Positions 5,234 to 6,525 of a DNA stretch of 6,525 nt are shown here, one piece after another; within the stretch, counting starts at the first letter, position 1; each line of letters opens with the position of its first letter. This stretch comes from a bacterium (GTDB lineage: Bacteria > Desulfobacterota > Deferrimicrobia > Deferrimicrobiales > Deferrimicrobiaceae). The stretch lies in contig JAGVHM010000032.1 in the NCBI GenBank assembly GCA_020056545.1, forward strand, positions 1-6,525, read 5' to 3'. The notes beneath the pieces were generated by a model, which was not told the DNA's origin, did not search any database, and was given only the letters and a program-made list of their open reading frames with translations. The position numbers and the translations under genes are program-made.

Positions 5234-6222
5234 GCGCCCCGGGCAGATACGAAGAGAGGAACCGGAAACGGATCGGGACCGCCCTGTTCTCCCTCGGCAG
5301 CGCGGTAACGCTTGCCTGCGCGAAGTTCGTGATCGGGATCCTGTCCGGGTCGCTCGGGGTCCTCTCCTCGGCGTTCGACAGCCTGGGCGACATCTTCATG
5401 TCCGCTGTGAACTTACTCTCCATCCGGAAATCGATGGACCCCGCCGACCGGACGCACCCCTACGGGCACGGCAAGGTGGAAACGCTTGCCACCGCTTTTC
5501 AGGCGCTGGTCATCGCCGGCACCGGCATTTGGGTCATTGTGGAGGGGATTCACCGCCTTGCCGAAAAGCGAGTCCCCGAGTCGGCGGAAGCGGGAATCGC
5601 CGTAATGTCGATCGCGATGCTGGCTTCCTGGTTCATCTCGAGGCGGATCCGGAAGGTGGGGGAGGAGACCGGCTCGACGGCGCTTGTGGCCGACTCGCTT
5701 CACTTCACCACCGACGTCTACACAAACGCGGGGATTCTCGCCTCGCTCGTGGTCTTCCGCTTTACGGGATGGGCATGGCTGGACCCGGGGGTGGCTCTTC
5801 TCGTGGGCGCATATATCATTTTCGTCGCGGGGACCCTCCTGGTTTCGGCGCTCCACGATCTCATGGACCGCGGCCTTCCCGACGAGACGGTGGAACAGGT
5901 GCGCCGGATAATCGACGGGCATCGTCCGATGATAGTGGATTTCCACGATCTTCGGACCCGGCGGGCCGGCCCGGAGAAGCACGTCGACTTCCACGTCGTC
6001 ATTTGCCGTGAGCACAAGCTTGCGGATGCCCACCGTGTGGCCGACCACCTGGAGAAGGAAGTCGGGCTCGTGCTCGGCAACGCGCACGTCGTCACGCACG
6101 TCGACCCCTGCGATATGGAATGTCCCGGGATAGACCATTGCGAGCGCGTCCTTTCGCAGATCCGGGGCCTTAAGGATCCGTCTGAAGAGAAACCGCTTTC
6201 CCCTTCCCGGCAGCAGGCGTAG
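5230..6222 (+). CDS. Cation diffusion facilitator (YiiP/FieF-like Zn2+/Fe2+ exporter)
   Basis: This inner-membrane antiporter would export divalent metal (zinc, perhaps iron or cadmium) in exchange for protons. The 330 residues hold six predicted membrane helices (about 15-37, 41-64, 83-107, 121-138, 150-176, 182-206) and a cytoplasmic domain from about 210. Transport-site ligands are D50xxxD54 in helix 2 and H158xxxD162 in helix 5, the DDHD set of zinc transporters. Asp73, His76 and His80 in DRTHPYGHGK match YiiP site B. His239 (HDLRTR), His255, His268, His290 and Asp292 line up by motif with the YiiP cytoplasmic dimer-interface zinc site. After HVDP the tail carries Cys294, Cys298 and Cys304, more thiols than I recall in YiiP. 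The reading frame is open far upstream, but ATG at 5230 gives the usual short N-terminus; its own ribosome site is weak and it overlaps a leader ORF stop. Metal specificity is inferred. Confidence 0.93.
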   Translation: MSAPGRYEERNRKRIGTALFSLGSAVTLACAKFVIGILSGSLGVLSSAFDSLGDIFMSAVNLLSIRKSMDPADRTHPYGHGKVETLATAFQALVIAGTGIWVIVEGIHRLAEKRVPESAEAGIAVMSIAMLASWFISRRIRKVGEETGSTALVADSLHFTTDVYTNAGILASLVVFRFTGWAWLDPGVALLVGAYIIFVAGTLLVSALHDLMDRGLPDETVEQVRRIIDGHRPMIVDFHDLRTRRAGPEKHVDFHVVICREHKLADAHRVADHLEKEVGLVLGNAHVVTHVDPCDMECPGIDHCERVLSQIRGLKDPSEEKPLSPSRQQA

Positions 6223-6245
6223 CCCGGGGTTTTCCGGCCACGGTG

Positions 6246-6254
6246 TGTTATAAT
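6246..6254 (+). promoter_or_regulatory. Extended -10 promoter of the lapA-like gene
   Basis: TGTTATAAT (6246-6254) is a perfect TATAAT hexamer with the TGn extension. No good -35 box is seen 16-18 bases upstream, which extended -10 promoters can do without. The predicted first RNA base is about 6261, only two bases before the ATG at 6263. It lies in the 40-base gap after the exporter stop, so the next gene can be transcribed independently of the exporter. Confidence 0.6.
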
Positions 6255-6262
6255 CCTGCGGC

Positions 6263-6525
6263 ATGAGATCGGTGCTCCTTCTGATCATCGCTCTCCTGGC
6301 GCTGGTGGCGGCGTTCGCCGTCCAGAATCCCGGCGTGATCGACGTGCGTTTTCTCCACCTTTCGGGAAGCACCTCGCTCCTGGTGATCATAGTCCTCGCA
6401 TTCGGCATCGGCGTTCTTGTCGGCTTCCTGGGCGGTGTGCCTTCCTCCCTCCGCAGGTCCCGCACGATCCGGGAGCTTTCGTCCGAGCTCGATTCGCGGC
6501 GCTTGCCGCCCGGGACGCCTCCTCC
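6263..6525 (+). CDS. LapA-domain (DUF1049, YciS-like) inner-membrane protein, 3' end beyond window
   Basis: The first 87 residues are visible. A hydrophobic segment (about 4-20, VLLLIIALLALVAAFAV) is followed by the signature QNPGVIDVRFL (21-31) and a second membrane helix (about 38-58, with a GIGVLVGFLGG glycine pattern). A basic, then charged, cytoplasmic stretch (SLRRSRTIRELSSEL) follows. This two-helix hairpin with a tail is the LapA/YciS (DUF1049) layout. In E. coli LapA works with LapB to control LpxC turnover and lipopolysaccharide amount; whether that applies here is unknown, since many bacteria carry DUF1049 proteins without a studied role. The visible tail turns Pro-rich (LPPGTPP) near the edge. 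ATG at 6263 is chosen because the signal-like helix begins at once; there is no Shine-Dalgarno, and a promoter ends eight bases upstream. Confidence 0.85.
   Translation, partial: MRSVLLLIIALLALVAAFAVQNPGVIDVRFLHLSGSTSLLVIIVLAFGIGVLVGFLGGVPSSLRRSRTIRELSSELDSRRLPPGTPP

Noticed and set aside
6223..6245. Terminator after the exporter gene
   Set aside because: Only a four-base CCGG/CCGG pairing is seen, with no T tract following.
5413..6465. 350-codon minus-strand frame opposite the exporter
   Set aside because: Long antisense frames are common in GC-rich genes; this one has shadow-like composition and crosses the exporter/lapA gap, while the plus strand encodes clear family motifs.

Overview
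This 6.5 kb window is ordinary, densely coded, GC-rich bacterial chromosome. The genes use mainly G/C-ending codons. The gene set (GlnE, a YiiP/FieF-like cation exporter, a LapA-domain inner-membrane protein) points to a Gram-negative bacterium. Gene content and style would suit a former Deltaproteobacterium such as a Geobacter relative, but that is an inference from general impression, not a phylogenetic result. I see no rRNA, tRNA, CRISPR array, insertion sequence or phage gene.

Layout, left to right. Bases 1-2376 (+) hold the 3' five-sixths or so of glnE, the bifunctional glutamine synthetase adenylyltransferase/adenylyl-removase; the left edge cuts it inside its first active site. A 68-residue acidic protein of unknown function is convergent with it (2579-2373, -), and the two stop codons overlap. 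A 238-base gap follows (2580-2817). It holds a strong-looking sigma-70 promoter for the small gene, a terminator-like hairpin in that gene's 5' leader, an A/T tract and a GC stem-loop behind queC. Next comes a minus-strand run transcribed right to left: ilvE (5102-4182), a 54-base gap, queE (4127-3489), and queC (3492-2818), which overlaps queE by ATGA. QueE and QueC catalyse consecutive steps from 6-carboxytetrahydropterin to preQ0, the precursor of the tRNA base queuosine. IlvE makes branched-chain amino acids. Bases 5103-5185 form a divergent promoter region. To its right, on +, lie a possible 15-codon leader peptide, a cation diffusion facilitator gene (5230-6222) joined to it by ATGA, and the start of a LapA/DUF1049 gene (6263 to the window end).

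I found no wholly new multigene system. The points most worth a second look are in expression architecture. Two genes (lapA-like and queE) lack a usable Shine-Dalgarno sequence and have extended -10 elements whose predicted +1 falls at, or within two bases of, the start codon, suggesting leaderless or near-leaderless mRNAs. The exporter gene may be translated by coupling to a tiny leader ORF. The small unknown gene has its own promoter plus an attenuator-like hairpin.
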